A DNA stretch of 64,000 nucleotides. It comes from Mya arenaria. Its lineage: Eukaryota; Mollusca; Bivalvia; Myida; Myidae. Positions within the stretch are counted from its first letter, which is position 1, and each line of letters starts with the position of its first letter. Of this stretch, positions 35,501 to 47,052 are shown one piece after another. The stretch is taken from contig NC_069123.1 in the NCBI RefSeq assembly GCF_026914265.1, positions 52,646,949 through 52,710,948 of the forward strand. Reading direction: 5' to 3'. Both the position numbers and the translations under genes were made by a program. Under the pieces are notes generated by a model. That model was not told the origin of the DNA. It saw only the letters and a list, made by a program, of their open reading frames with translations, and did not search any database.

Positions 35501-38500
35501 GTTAGTGTTAAATTTTAATGATGTACATGTAAATCTATAATGGAATAAGAAATGTGTAACATTGCAGATCACAGCTTAAAGTTCCAGGCAAACTTCGTAA
35601 GGCTGTTTCACAGAACAGAAAGCTTCGTCAGCACCTCTACACTGAAACAGTCACACAGAAAGTTGACACACCCACAGCCATTAACGATTTTCCAAACCAG
35701 CTAGATCACTTGGTAAGCCTTTGGGGATTTAGCTCTAATAAGGAAAGGACTTTTTTATACCTAGCTTTAAAAGCAACTGGCAAGTGCTGCAATGTCAGTT
35801 ATGTATTTGTTTGATTGAACTTTGTTGACTGTTTCCTATAATTGGTGAACCAATTGTTTTGTGGATTGGATTTGCCGTTCTAACCTCAACTAATGATAGT
35901 GACTACGCAACATTTGAACATTTGGATTGCAAGATAACAATTAAAAATTATTCAATGAGGTTAGCTATTGTTTACCGACCACCCCCATCTAAAGGAAATG
36001 GATAAAAAACTTGTGTATTTTTAGAATTTCTAGCACAATTTGCTGTGACTGATAAGAACATTATAAAAACCGGAGACCTGAACTTCCATCTGGATATCCC
36101 CACTCAATCGGACACAATTAAATTCACAAGCATTTTACAATCATGTGGAATAGTGCAACATGTACGAGAACCAACTCATGTGCTTGGACATACACTTGAC
36201 GTCGTCATCACTAGAGACACGGACACATCAGTTTCGAACATCAATGTTGTTGATCCAGGGTTGTCTGACAATAAATCAGGAAAAGTGACAAAAGATCATT
36301 ATGCTGTTACATTCAATAACGTTGCTGAAAAACCGCCACCTATCCGAAAGACAGTGACATACAGAAAACTGAACTCAATTGATATAGACTCCTTCAAAAG
36401 TGACATTGAATCATCAGAAATTTTACGTGACAATCTTGAAAGCACAGATCCCGAACAACTTGTAGGAGTATATACAAATGTACTATCCACCTTACTCGAA
36501 AAACATGCCCCACTTCAAACAAAGACAATAGTGTTACAACCTTCTTGTGCCTGGTATACTCAGGAGTTACATGACGCAAAACATCTGCGGCGTAAGTTAG
36601 AAAGAAAGTGGCAATCATCTAAACTGACTGTTGACCACGAAATTTACCGAAATCAATGTGCAAAAGTAAATAATATGCTGGTAGAGGCTAAAGTGAATCA
36701 TTATTTGGATAAGGTAGCAGCTTGTAGTCGAGATCAAAAACAATTGTTTCAAATCACAAAAGATCTGCTGAACGGTCCAACTGAGACATCTTTACCTACA
36801 AACATAAAAACTCATAAATTGCCACAAGAGTTTAGTGACTTTTTTGTTAAGAAAATAGAAACCATCAGAGATGAGATAAAATCAAAATTAGTTCTTAACC
36901 CAGTCGATTCAGAAACAGAACAATTGAGTGTTGAAAATAGTCTGACTCACTTTGAAACAGCATCAGCAGAAGAAGTTAAGGAAATAATCAATAAATCTTC
37001 CAATAAATCATGTGAACTGGATCCGATACCAACATGGCTATTAAAATCATGCCTCGATGAACTTTTACCATTTCGTTCGAACATTATTAACATTTTGCTC
37101 AGCACAGGAAACGTTCCATCAGAGTTTAAAGGATCATTTGTTAGGCCTCTTTTGAAATAACAAACACTGGATCAAAACATTTAAAAAAAATTATAGACCT
37201 GTTTCAAATCTATCATTTGTATCAAAGACACTAGAAAAAGTAGTGAGTTCTCGCATTGATGAACACTTGACAGAAAATCAACTTCAAGAAAAACATCAGT
37301 CAGCCTATCGTAAATTCCATTCGACAGAAACTGCACTTATCAAAGTCCAAAATGATGTTCTTAAATCCCTTGACCTTGGTAATGCAACCATCTTAGTAAT
37401 GCTAGATCTATCGGCAGCTTTTGACACAATCGATCACAAAACTTTGTTACAAAGACTTGAAAATGTGTTCGGAATCGCTGAAAAACCACTGGAATGGATA
37501 ACATCATACCTTCAAGATAGAAAACAGACAGTATACATTGATGGGGTGCTGTCAATACCGGTCACACTGGATTTTAGTGTTCCACAGGGGTCCGTATTAG
37601 GACCGAAATTTTATACAATGTACACTAAACCCCTTGGTGCCATTTGCAGAGCATGGGCTGCAATACCATCTCTACGCCGATGACTCACAGCTGTATATAT
37701 CTTTCAAACCATTAGATGGCATTTCTAAGGAAGAAACATTACAACGCATTCGATCATGCCTTCGAGACATAATATCATGGATGAATATAAACATGCTCAA
37801 ACTTAACACTGATAAAACAGAAGTCATCATGTTCTCATCTCCTCATAACTCCAAACACATTGAAGATCTATCGGTAACCGTCGGTGACTCAAAAGTTAAA
37901 CAGTCTGTTAATGTAAAAAATTTAGGTGCCATCTTTGATTCAAACATGAACATGGAAGATCACGTTAATTCAGTATGCAGATCATGTTATTTACATCTTA
38001 GACAAATAGGTAGAATTCAGAAATATCTGACAATTGATGCATCTAAACACCTTGTGACTTCATTGGTTATCTCGCGCCTAGATTACTGCAATGCACTACT
38101 GTATGGTGTTTCTCAAACATTAGTCAACAAACTGCAGATCGTGTAAAATACAGCTGTGTTTACAAACCACGAAGAAATCTGTTATCTCAAAACAAAGTAC
38201 CTACTTTAGTGATACCAAAAAGTAAAACTGTAACCTATGGCGACCGACGTTTTGAATATGCAGCTCCGAAACTGTGGAATGACCTACCATCCGGTGTGAG
38301 AGACTCAAGTTCATTGTGTTCTTTCAAACGTGCACTTAAAACACACTATTTCAAACAGGCGTATGAGTAGCATTTTTACCAGGAATGATCTGTGACAGTG
38401 ATTCACGAAGACTGTGTGACCATTATGTGATTTTAAACATAATTTTACAACCTGTTTTAATTCTACCATGATCTTTTAGTACAGTTACATATCCTATGTA

Positions 38501-41500
38501 AACTGTTTTAGACTATTGATACAATATATAAATGCAATTTAAATGTCAGGCGTAATTTACATTACTATCAGTTTCGCTAGACTATTTTTTTTATCGTATG
38601 ATATTGATATTTATTGTTTTTAATTCAGACGACCAGTTCAATACCACATTTCATTTGATTGTGTTTCATATTTTTTAGTATGTTGTACATTTATTGTTCA
38701 AAAGCTGTCTAGTATTTTAATGATATTGCTTGTAGTTAACTATCAGATTATATCGTTGTAAAGCGCCTTTGAACGTGTATATGAAAAGGGCGCTATATAA
38801 GTTTGGTAAATACATGTAATAATAATAATAATCATCATCCCATGTATTCCACCTTATTTCAACTGTAAAAAAATGTGTCTCATTAACTTCCCAATATATT
38901 AAAACTACACTCATGAACCTTCAAAGCAATATTGGTCAGCATGATAATTTGTGCACCTGGGCATTTCTGTGACACGGGAATGTTTCTTGGTATATGGATT
39001 ATTATCAGATTATGTCGGTAGAGCTTTAGAGAGTTTAGAGGTCATCTGTCACGAATTCTGAATGAAGATATATATAAAGTTCCAGTTGTTTAATACAGTT
39101 TGAGTATTTGTAGTTGAAGAATTAAAATATAGTTCAACATATAATAATAGAAATAGTCACAAGACAAATTTTTCGAACATACATTCCAGAGAAACAGAAT
39201 GTACAAAGTTGACAATTGATAATGAATAAAGGAAATACATAAATAGACAGTGGTCACCTAGCGACAGGACGGGCTCAATAACTGATTAAACATGATTAAA
39301 CAATATCTATAATAAGTAATTTGTATAAGCTAAGAAAGCTGATAAATATTTAGATGACGTTTTTACAAACAGTGCATGTTTCCCTGTTGAACAAGAAAAG
39401 CAGAATAAGATGACATACATGTATGAAATTAATGGGTATGACCAATTAAACATTTCCTTAGTTTAAAATGGTCTGAGAATGTTTGTATCTCATATACCTT
39501 GAAAAGTATTACACTTAGACTCATAAAACTTCATAGCACCATTGGTCAGCATGGGTTGTTGTGCACGTCCTCTGGTTTTGTTTGCCAATGCAATCAGTCA
39601 AATAATGGCTTGGCTAAATTTAAAATGGCCTGAAAAATATTGTGTTGCATGTAGCTCTGTAAGTATTATACATGGATTGTGAAACCTTATAGCAGTATTT
39701 GTCAGAATGGATTGTTGTGCACCAGAGTTTTTCTATTACATTTCACTTGTTATAACAATAGTTATAGCCCTTGCCTTAGTGGACCGCGTTGAAAATTGAC
39801 ATGAATATGTTAAAAATGTTATCCACTGTCAATAAAGTCCTTCAATTTGCGGGTATTTATTAGCCTCCTTGTGTTGCAAGTATTGACTACATTGCAAAGT
39901 ATAAATTCACATGGGTTCTTTTAACAGTTTGGTTGTGAGGAGGCCAAGCAGGTGCAGCTACAGGAGAAACAGGCCAACTACCTCGTGAACGTGTACACCA
40001 ATCTTACACATATACTTGACTCTCTCCACCTGGACATACTCTCAGGTATACACTATTGTTTTTATACAATAATCTTAGAGAAACTCCCAGGTTTTATGTA
40101 CTACACTAGGTTGACCTGTCTCCTGGCAGTATTGGTATATGACACCAGGCTGATTTAATTACCCTTAAAGCACCAATAGGTCTGAAGGTGTTTTCTGATT
40201 GTCTTATACAATTAAATTTTATCATATGAAGACACTTAAAATTTGACAGTTTTTGTGTCACCTGCAAAGCATAGCTGATAATAGGGATTAATTTGTCTGG
40301 TGTTGTCTTAAACAGTGTCAAACTTATGTTTCTTCTTAGTTCTTTAAACTAGGTATACACATTGGTCATGGTCAGTATGGGTTTTTGGGGTGGACAATAT
40401 GTCAAAGGTCAACATCATGGTGACCTTGACTAGAAAAATAACAGTCTTGTCACTTTTGAAGAACTTGGTTTAGGGTCTTCAAACTTGGTATAGACATTGA
40501 TCATGGTCGGTAGATGATCGTATTGTTTCTGTGGTCAATAGGTCAAGGTCATGGTGATCTTAACTAGAAAAACTGTGGGTTTTTCTGATCAATATCTTTT
40601 GAACAACTTGGTGAAGAAAACTTTTGGTCCTTCCCAACTGCCAATTCATCCGATTTGTAGAATTCTAGTTTTCTCTTAAAGTCAATTACTTTCTGACTGA
40701 TCTTAACATGAATGTTGATGAACAGAAACCTCCCCCTGTAGAAGATTTTTTCACCGTCCTGGTTGGGTGTATCTTTAAATGGAATAGCCCGATGTAAAGA
40801 GCTAATGGAAAAAATATACATAGAAATTTAGATTGAAGATGAATTGAAGGTGAATCAGAATGTTTTACAAGTAAGAGTTCTTTTTGGTTGTTTGTTCAGT
40901 TATATTTACCTGTACCTCTGATTTTTACAGACCAGTGGAGCGGTGTGGAGGTGTATCGGGCAAAGTGTCTGATGGAGCTCCTTCTAACCACATACCAGCA
41001 TGCAGAACAGCTTCTTCACCAGGCAGACTTCAGTATGGACATAATTATGTCTGTTAATGATTTCTTTTGAACCGACTAAAGATTTGTGCCTCTTTTTTTA
41101 TACTAAGTTCTTTTTTTGCTGAGGCTTGTCTACATGTAATTTATGTCAGTTTTAATAAATGATGTTTAAAATCATTAACATATAATGTTTCTCAGCTTGA
41201 CTTTTCTAAGGTATAAAAACTTTTGTAAAATTATTAATCCTCTGCTTTGCTTTTGAGGCTATATAGGAATTATGCGAGTCATCACATCTGTCCATCCATC
41301 TGTCTGCGCATCAAGTTTTTTCAGCCTTACTGATAATAGTTTGTGTCCAGTCCATATCTTTGTCATATTATGATGGATTTTAAAATTATTTCACAAAAGT
41401 GACTACAATGTTACCCCGCAAGATCCGTGTCACTACTTTCAAGGTCAAAGTAACATCAACCTTTTAATCTAAGAATGTTTTGCCATTTATAAACATTACT

Positions 41501-42957
41501 GAAAATAGTTAATGTTCGGTCAATAACTTCCTCATTCATGGTCAGATAAAATAATTTGGCAGAAGTGACCACCGTAGTAAGAGGATGTATTGTGCACAAG
41601 ACCACTATTTTCAAGGTCAAGGTCACAGCAAACTTCCCAACTTTTATATTTCTTACTGTTTGTGTCAAATAACAGTACCAATATTTTCCAATCTTTCTCA
41701 TGTCTCTACATTATTGACAGATCTTGGGTGTATTTACGTTCAGTGAAACATGTTTCACTTGAATTCTTTAATTGTTTTATCCAGGCAATATTTCTGTCAC
41801 TTGGGCAAGCAGGGGTATAAATAACATTCTAACATTCAACTATAACATTCTCTAGTTGACAATGTTGTGGCATGTTTGCCTTCACTGAAACAAGTTCCAC
41901 TTGATTTCTTTAATTGTTCTTTCAGTAATTCAGATATTTGGGTATTTATCAGTTTCTGTGATATCTCTAGTTTTGATTATGATTTATTGTTCCACATAGT
42001 GTAATAATTAGAGTGCATGTTGTAGGGCTTCTTACAAAAGCCAGCACAAGTCAGCCATCAGTGGACCTAACTGATCACGGAGTATCATCCACCTCCCAGT
42101 GGTATCATAGAGGCAACAACCCAGGTTAGCAGAACCACTTTTTTCAGCACAGATATTCTCTCAATTAACAATGCGAGCTAAGAATAACATAAATTTCACA
42201 CTCAGAATGTCAACATGTATGAATTAACCACTACCAATCTCAGTAAGAACTGAATTCAGAAAACTCTTCATAATATTTTTGTAATTGAACTCAATGTCAT
42301 GCTCTTTTCAGTTTCAGACTTATGCAGTCATTTGAAAATCGATAATTTATTGCTTAGACTTGTCCTTATTGTAGCAGTTAGAGTTGCAAAGCCTTCGACA
42401 CTGGTTTAATCAATTCCCTCCACAGGTTCACCAGATCCAATACAGACCCTAAAGTACAGCAGCTCAAGGGACCTGGAGCGTTACATGGATGCAATGTTCA
42501 CCATTCAGCATCTTCAGCTCCAACTTGATGGCTGGGAACATGTCGCCAACACTGTCTTCCAGGCCCTTGATACATTGGACCCTACCTCGAGGTAGAGAGG
42601 TTACTGCATGTACTTCAAGTGTTATGTATTGGAATACAGTTATATTTTTTTCACTGAATTGTAAAACAACTTGCCAAACACTTGTAACTCATTGTGTAAA
42701 TTGCCTGTAAAAAGCATTTATCTTCTATAAAGAAATTAGTGTTAAAAGCCAAAGGTAAAATGACTACAGGGCCTGTTTTAAATTTCCATTTATATGACAT
42801 TCTAATTTTGACGATTGTGATCTGATGGCTTTGCAGTGATTACATCCAGACATTAAGGACTGGGTATTCCCTGTTATCTGAGAAGAGGTGCAGGGTGCCA
42901 GTTCTGATCAAGGACACGATCCCAGAGCAAGAGACTACTCATGATGGACAGTGGTGA
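32569..42957 (+). CDS. TEDC2: Tubulin epsilon and delta complex protein 2
   Basis: Ten exons: 32569-32663, 33143-33192, 33451-33593, 34502-35274, 35568-35712, 39928-40045, 40931-41032, 42026-42124, 42426-42591 and 42837-42957. All phases close to give 603 codons (human 433). The call rests on LKVPGKLRKAVSQN (residues ~357-370), matching human LRLPAAFRKAASQN. It also rests on the C-terminal block SSRDLERYMDA...LRTGYSLLSEKRCRVPVLIKD, which aligns with human SSTQELQTL...CRAVHSLLCEGGARVLTILRD. Helices around ~75-96 and ~403-475 look coiled. Exon 4 (~258 codons) is Ser/Lys-rich and disordered, and explains the extra length. TEDC2 works with TEDC1 and delta/epsilon tubulin to stabilise centriolar triplet microtubules. 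A CR1/L2-like LINE occupies the intron after exon 5. CTTCAAAACAG just before GTCCAAACATG could be an acceptor for a 5' UTR exon. Confidence 0.82.
33594..34501. other. TEDC2 intron 3, possible repeat fragments
   Basis: It contains a stretch at about 33914-33985 with a SINE-like GTGGTGAAGTTGATAAGG and a TATGCTCCCC segment near 34001. Both resemble invertebrate repeat pieces, but neither has clear ends. No exon. Confidence 0.3.
35880..38830 (+). mobile_element. CR1/L2-group LINE, 5'-truncated, in TEDC2 intron 5
   Basis: Endonuclease part: YRPPPSK, TGDLNFHLD (about 36070) and GHTLDVVI (about 36187). Reverse transcriptase: NYRPVSNLSF (about 37190), SAAFDTIDH (about 37415), VPQGSVLGP (about 37580) and YADD (about 37677). 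The C-terminal block is LWNDLPSGVRDSSSLCSFKR (about 38273). The 3' tail has GTAAAGCGCCTTTGAA and GGGCGCTATATAA, typical of CR1/L2-group ends, followed by TAATAATAAT. The start of the endonuclease is missing. Coding is broken by a stop near 36001, frame changes near 37160 and 37650, and a probable deletion near 38150 between QNTAV and YKPRRN. It is inactive but clearly younger than the LINE at 28780. Sense orientation matches TEDC2. Confidence 0.9.
38890..39760. repeat. Three diverged units with 'ttggtcagcatg'
   Basis: CTCATGAACCTTCAAAGCAATATTGGTCAGCATG (here only its sense is given, in two parts: 'ctcatgaaccttcaaag' and 'attggtcagcatg') recurs near 38910, 39520 and 39675. Each copy is followed by 'ttgtgcac'. 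It lies within the TEDC2 intron and is noncoding. Confidence 0.4.
40330..40620. repeat. Two-unit tandem repeat of about 130 bases
   Basis: Units share 'ggtatagacattgatcatggtc' (first seen as 'ggtatacacattggtcatgg' at about 40352, again at about 40487) and 'ggtcatggtgatctt'. It is located in TEDC2 intron 6. A solitary TIR end of the GGGCTATTCCA family follows at about 40772-40790. Confidence 0.45.
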
Positions 42958-45900
42958 TGAGTAGTGATGACCGTTCCTAGGACTTTAAGCACTATTAAAA
43001 TCTGACTTTTTTGAGATAATTCATTGTTGGTGTAATAGAGCCAAGACGTGCTATTTTTGGCCTTAAAATGTAAATTTGCTTTCATTGTTTTTGTTGGGTA
43101 TTTCAATTAAATTTGATTTCCGGGAGCAATAATGAAAATTTTATGATGATATCTCTAACATTGCTTTAGTTGTGAAAGGTGATTTATTGTACATTCTAAA
43201 TGCTAATTTTGACATCATCCACATGACATCATGACAAAGGAAATGAAAATGAGGATTTATAAAAGGTTGCAACTTAGCAAACTAACTGTTTAAGGGTGAG
43301 TTCTGTAAAACTAAAGAGGAAATCTTATTTTGAGCATCTAAGTTGATGGATATATAATGAAACATTTCCGTATTTTTTTATGCTATTACTTATTTTAAAC
43401 TGTGCAGGCTCTCCAATGGCCAATAACCAAGGTATAGGTATAAATCTAAGGTCTGGGTTTTTTTTAAAAACTAGGGGTAGTAGTACTGTAAGATGGATTC
43501 CGCCAGAGGATGAACCCACATTTTAAGACTTGTCACAATGCACCTTTCATTCTCATCATGGTACATCTCTTACAGCTTGAGAGAACAACTGAGCTGATTT
43601 CTTATTAAGTCTTGTTTGAATTGGCCCAGATACAAAAGTACCCAGTAACAGTCCAGCCAGAAAGGTCACAGGCAATGACAATATTGCCCCCATATTTTTT
43701 TTAATTGGTGACTTAATTTCCTGTATTCTGTGGGCATTTTAGAACGCTTTTTAACTCTTTTTTTAACTACATACTTCTAATTATCACATTTTATCTTTTA
43801 TTTATCAACTATTTCACAAAATAGTGGGGGGGGGGGGGGGGGTCCCAAGAAAAAGTAAGAGTTGAACAGAAAAGTAGGTCACGCTTGGAAGGCTTGAGTG
43901 TGGATCAGTTATTCTTTTCCAGGGCCTTTTAACAAGAATGCATGATCTTCAAGAGACCATTGAGAGACTTTTAAGCTGCTAGATATTATATGCAAGTAGT
44001 TACAAGTATGCAGTTTTCTCCAGTGAATAAAACTATATTATATGAATGTAATATCATTGCAGCAATTTGGGTGAACATTTCTAAAGGTATTTAACCAGGT
44101 TTTCAACAAACACTGGGTTATAAGAATGTTGTATGTTTTGGTCAGACAGTCAATCTGCTGGTCAGTCTTGTCAAAAACAAAGTTTCCAGCAGATAATTTT
44201 CATTTATCATATAAACACCAAATTGGTGTATAAGAAAAAATTGACAGCTCATTAGGGATTGCTTTTGATTCCGTATTGCAAGAAGTCAAGGTCACCATTA
44301 CTGGTTTCATGCTATTAATTTTATTTTTGTTCATGATTTGGACACCAAACTTGGTATATGTATATTTAGAAAATGTTGGTATATATATCTATATATATAA
44401 TTAGAACATGTTGAGAGCTCGCTTTGGATTGCTTTTGGGTCTGTTACGTCAAAGGTCACGGACAAGTTACTAAATAAAGAAATTTTGTTTCCAGCGATTA
44501 GCAACAGTTTTTTTAAACAAATAAACACCAAACTCGGTGTATAGCAAAAGGATTGAATCGAAGCCCATTCGGTCAAAGGTCAAGGTCCTTGTTTCTAAAG
44601 ATAGAAAGGTTTACAAAAAGGTTGTGTCACTTGCAGCACCTTTTCAGCAATGATGAGGATCATGTATTCACACAAGGCGACATCAAACTTACTTTTGTTA
44701 TTAAATTATTTTAATTAGGTTTGAAATCAAGTGACCTAACTTGGTATATAGGAAAGGAAGTGTATATGGAGTCTTCATTGGATTTCATACTGGGTATATT
44801 TCAACATTCCATGATTTCAGAACTGAAGCTTTTGTTCGCTATTTTTTGTGTTTAAGTGTTGTAAAATTTAATGTTAATTTATTAAAACAATTTATTGTAT
44901 GGATATTATGTTGTCTTTTTTGTCTTCAATTGGTGGCATACATGATACCAGCTAAGGTCTGGTTTCATATTACAATTCTTTCACTACAGAGATTTCTATC
45001 GCAGCAATGATTTTGTGATTGCTGGAGATTCATATTAAACTATCAAGTCGTAACTAGTGGATGAAAGTGTATCATACGTAAAGGCCCATAAAATAGCAAT
45101 GTCAAGCATACATCATTACTAAATTTTTTAATTCCTCAAAGTGACCTTCAATATCTCTATGATTGTGCCAAGGGTCATTTTTCAAATCCAATCCATTCAA
45201 CAGTAGCCATGATGTTTTTAGAATAAAAACAAGGAACATAATTAATGTTCTCCTAAGGCCTAAAAATTAATTGTTTGTTTATGGTAACATACTCAAAATT
45301 ACTAGATAGGGATTTAAAAAAAATCAAATATACTTCATGTAAAGATCATTTTCTTGCAAATAGCACTATTTCTTGCAAATGTCACTCATACATTGCTGTT
45401 GTTATGGACCATTATACTGTCAAAATATAATGACAGTATATATTAAAAAAAAAACACTTAAAAACTAGTGATCTCCTATTTTTCTGTGAAAATTTGCTTC
45501 AATTTTATGGTGTGAATATGTACACAGCTATTTTGCAGTAAAAGTGACATCTTGAACTACAAGGAGACGAACAAATACTGTTAAATGAATATTTAATGCA
45601 GGTAATGTATGGCATTGTCTTGGATATGCTTTGATTCTGAATTATGTTTGTTGTTATGAAAATACTTGTCATATTATGGTTCCAGTAATGACATCATTTT
45701 CAGTCCTGCAACAATAATTGTCACTGTCTGATGTTGTGAACAACAATTGTTCCATTTTTCGCGATACCCATTACATCACTAGAAAAAACAGAGACCTTTT
45801 AGACATTTAGCAGATGTACAAGGAGCTTGTTCCAGCTATGTTGCCTCATGATCAAGGTCACACTAAGGGTCAAAGGTCAGATAGATATTTTTTATTTCCA

Positions 45901-46900
45901 CTCCATGACTCAACGACTTCTGCAAAGATTCCTAAACAATTTGGCACAATTTTCCATATCAAGCGAAGATGCACCACAAAGTTTCAGTGGCTTTGTTACT
46001 TGTACCGGTGTTTGTTAATTTACATATGTCCTGTCTCCGTATCATAGCTTCTGATTTAATTCCATTAAAGAAACGCATGTCCAAATCCACTTAAGATTAT
46101 ATATAACAATTCTGCTATGATGGTACACCATTTTATTTACACTTGGAAAAGTTAAATTCTCAACACAGAAACATAACATTTGACTATAAAAAATGGAGAC
46201 ACGAAATAGTATGAAGTTATAAGAGATCCTGCACATGATATGCACAGGACCCTTTAAAGTATATACCTATGCAATCAACCACAATGCCTCTTCTATGGCT
46301 TAATATATTTTGATGACATCAAATCTGTGAAAGGTTTTTATGAATAACCATTTATAAGCTTATATCACATACGGTTGATCAATGAAAAGATAAAATGCAA
46401 CAAAATACTTTTGTTTAAACTACTATCACAGTCAGGTGCAAAAAAATGAGCGTGCTACCACTCTTTCAACGAAACAAGGGTGAAAACAAGTCTATAAAAC
46501 AGGAGGGCCAGAAACAGGACAACATACAGGCTAAAAAGCAAGCAACATGGTTCATAATACTGATATAACTTGCACGCTAAAGTTCAAAATTATGCTATAA
46601 AAACAAACCACCATTTTTCACATTGCCACCAGTGCTTCTTTAAGTATTATGAAATCAGAAAAGTTACAATAATCTGTTTAAAAAGTTCTAAGTTGTATTA
46701 AGTGTAATGTATAAACATTTTGTTTTGGTAAAAAATACACTTTAATGGTATAAAATGGCAGTGCCAAACTTTAGAAGCAAAAGACCTGCAAACAAACAAA
46801 TAAATGTCTGAAATAATGGTACTTTTTTCACATGAATCCATGGGTTACATGCATAAAAATGCACCATAAAATGCACATAAAATATAACTTTGAAGCATAT
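42958..46900. other. Intergenic between TEDC2 and TEKT4 (tail-to-tail)
   Basis: No gene is supported. A G-run at about 43826-43842 is followed by AAAAGTAAGA/GTAGG words like those in the element at 19852. A decayed tandem array at about 44100-44760 has units containing 'caccaaactcggtgtata' and 'ggtcaaaggtcaaggtc'. AATAAA at 44026 is a distant candidate for TEDC2 polyadenylation. Confidence 0.45.
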
Positions 46901-46936
46901 AACATAACACAAATTATAAAGAATACATTTTGATAT

Positions 46937-46942
46937 TTTATT
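46937..46942 (-). promoter_or_regulatory. Candidate polyadenylation signal of TEKT4
   Basis: Minus-strand AATAAA about 110 bases past the tektin stop codon. Other AATAAA words occur further downstream, so the true end is uncertain. Confidence 0.45.
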
Positions 46943-47052
46943 TGAAAGAAAGATTAAGTTAACTTCATGGTGACAGTTTATACGGACAATTTTTCTTCGG
47001 CTAATAATGTTTCCACAATTTATTAGTATAGTCAGACATTTGGACCGCATGG

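Noticed and set aside
36045-37160. A 371-codon frame as a host gene
   Set aside because: It carries LINE endonuclease motifs (GDLNFHLD, GHTLDVVI) and continues into a reverse transcriptase, so it belongs to the LINE.
43826-43842. The G-run as a regulatory quadruplex
   Set aside because: A single homopolymer run within repeat-derived sequence, with no associated gene feature.
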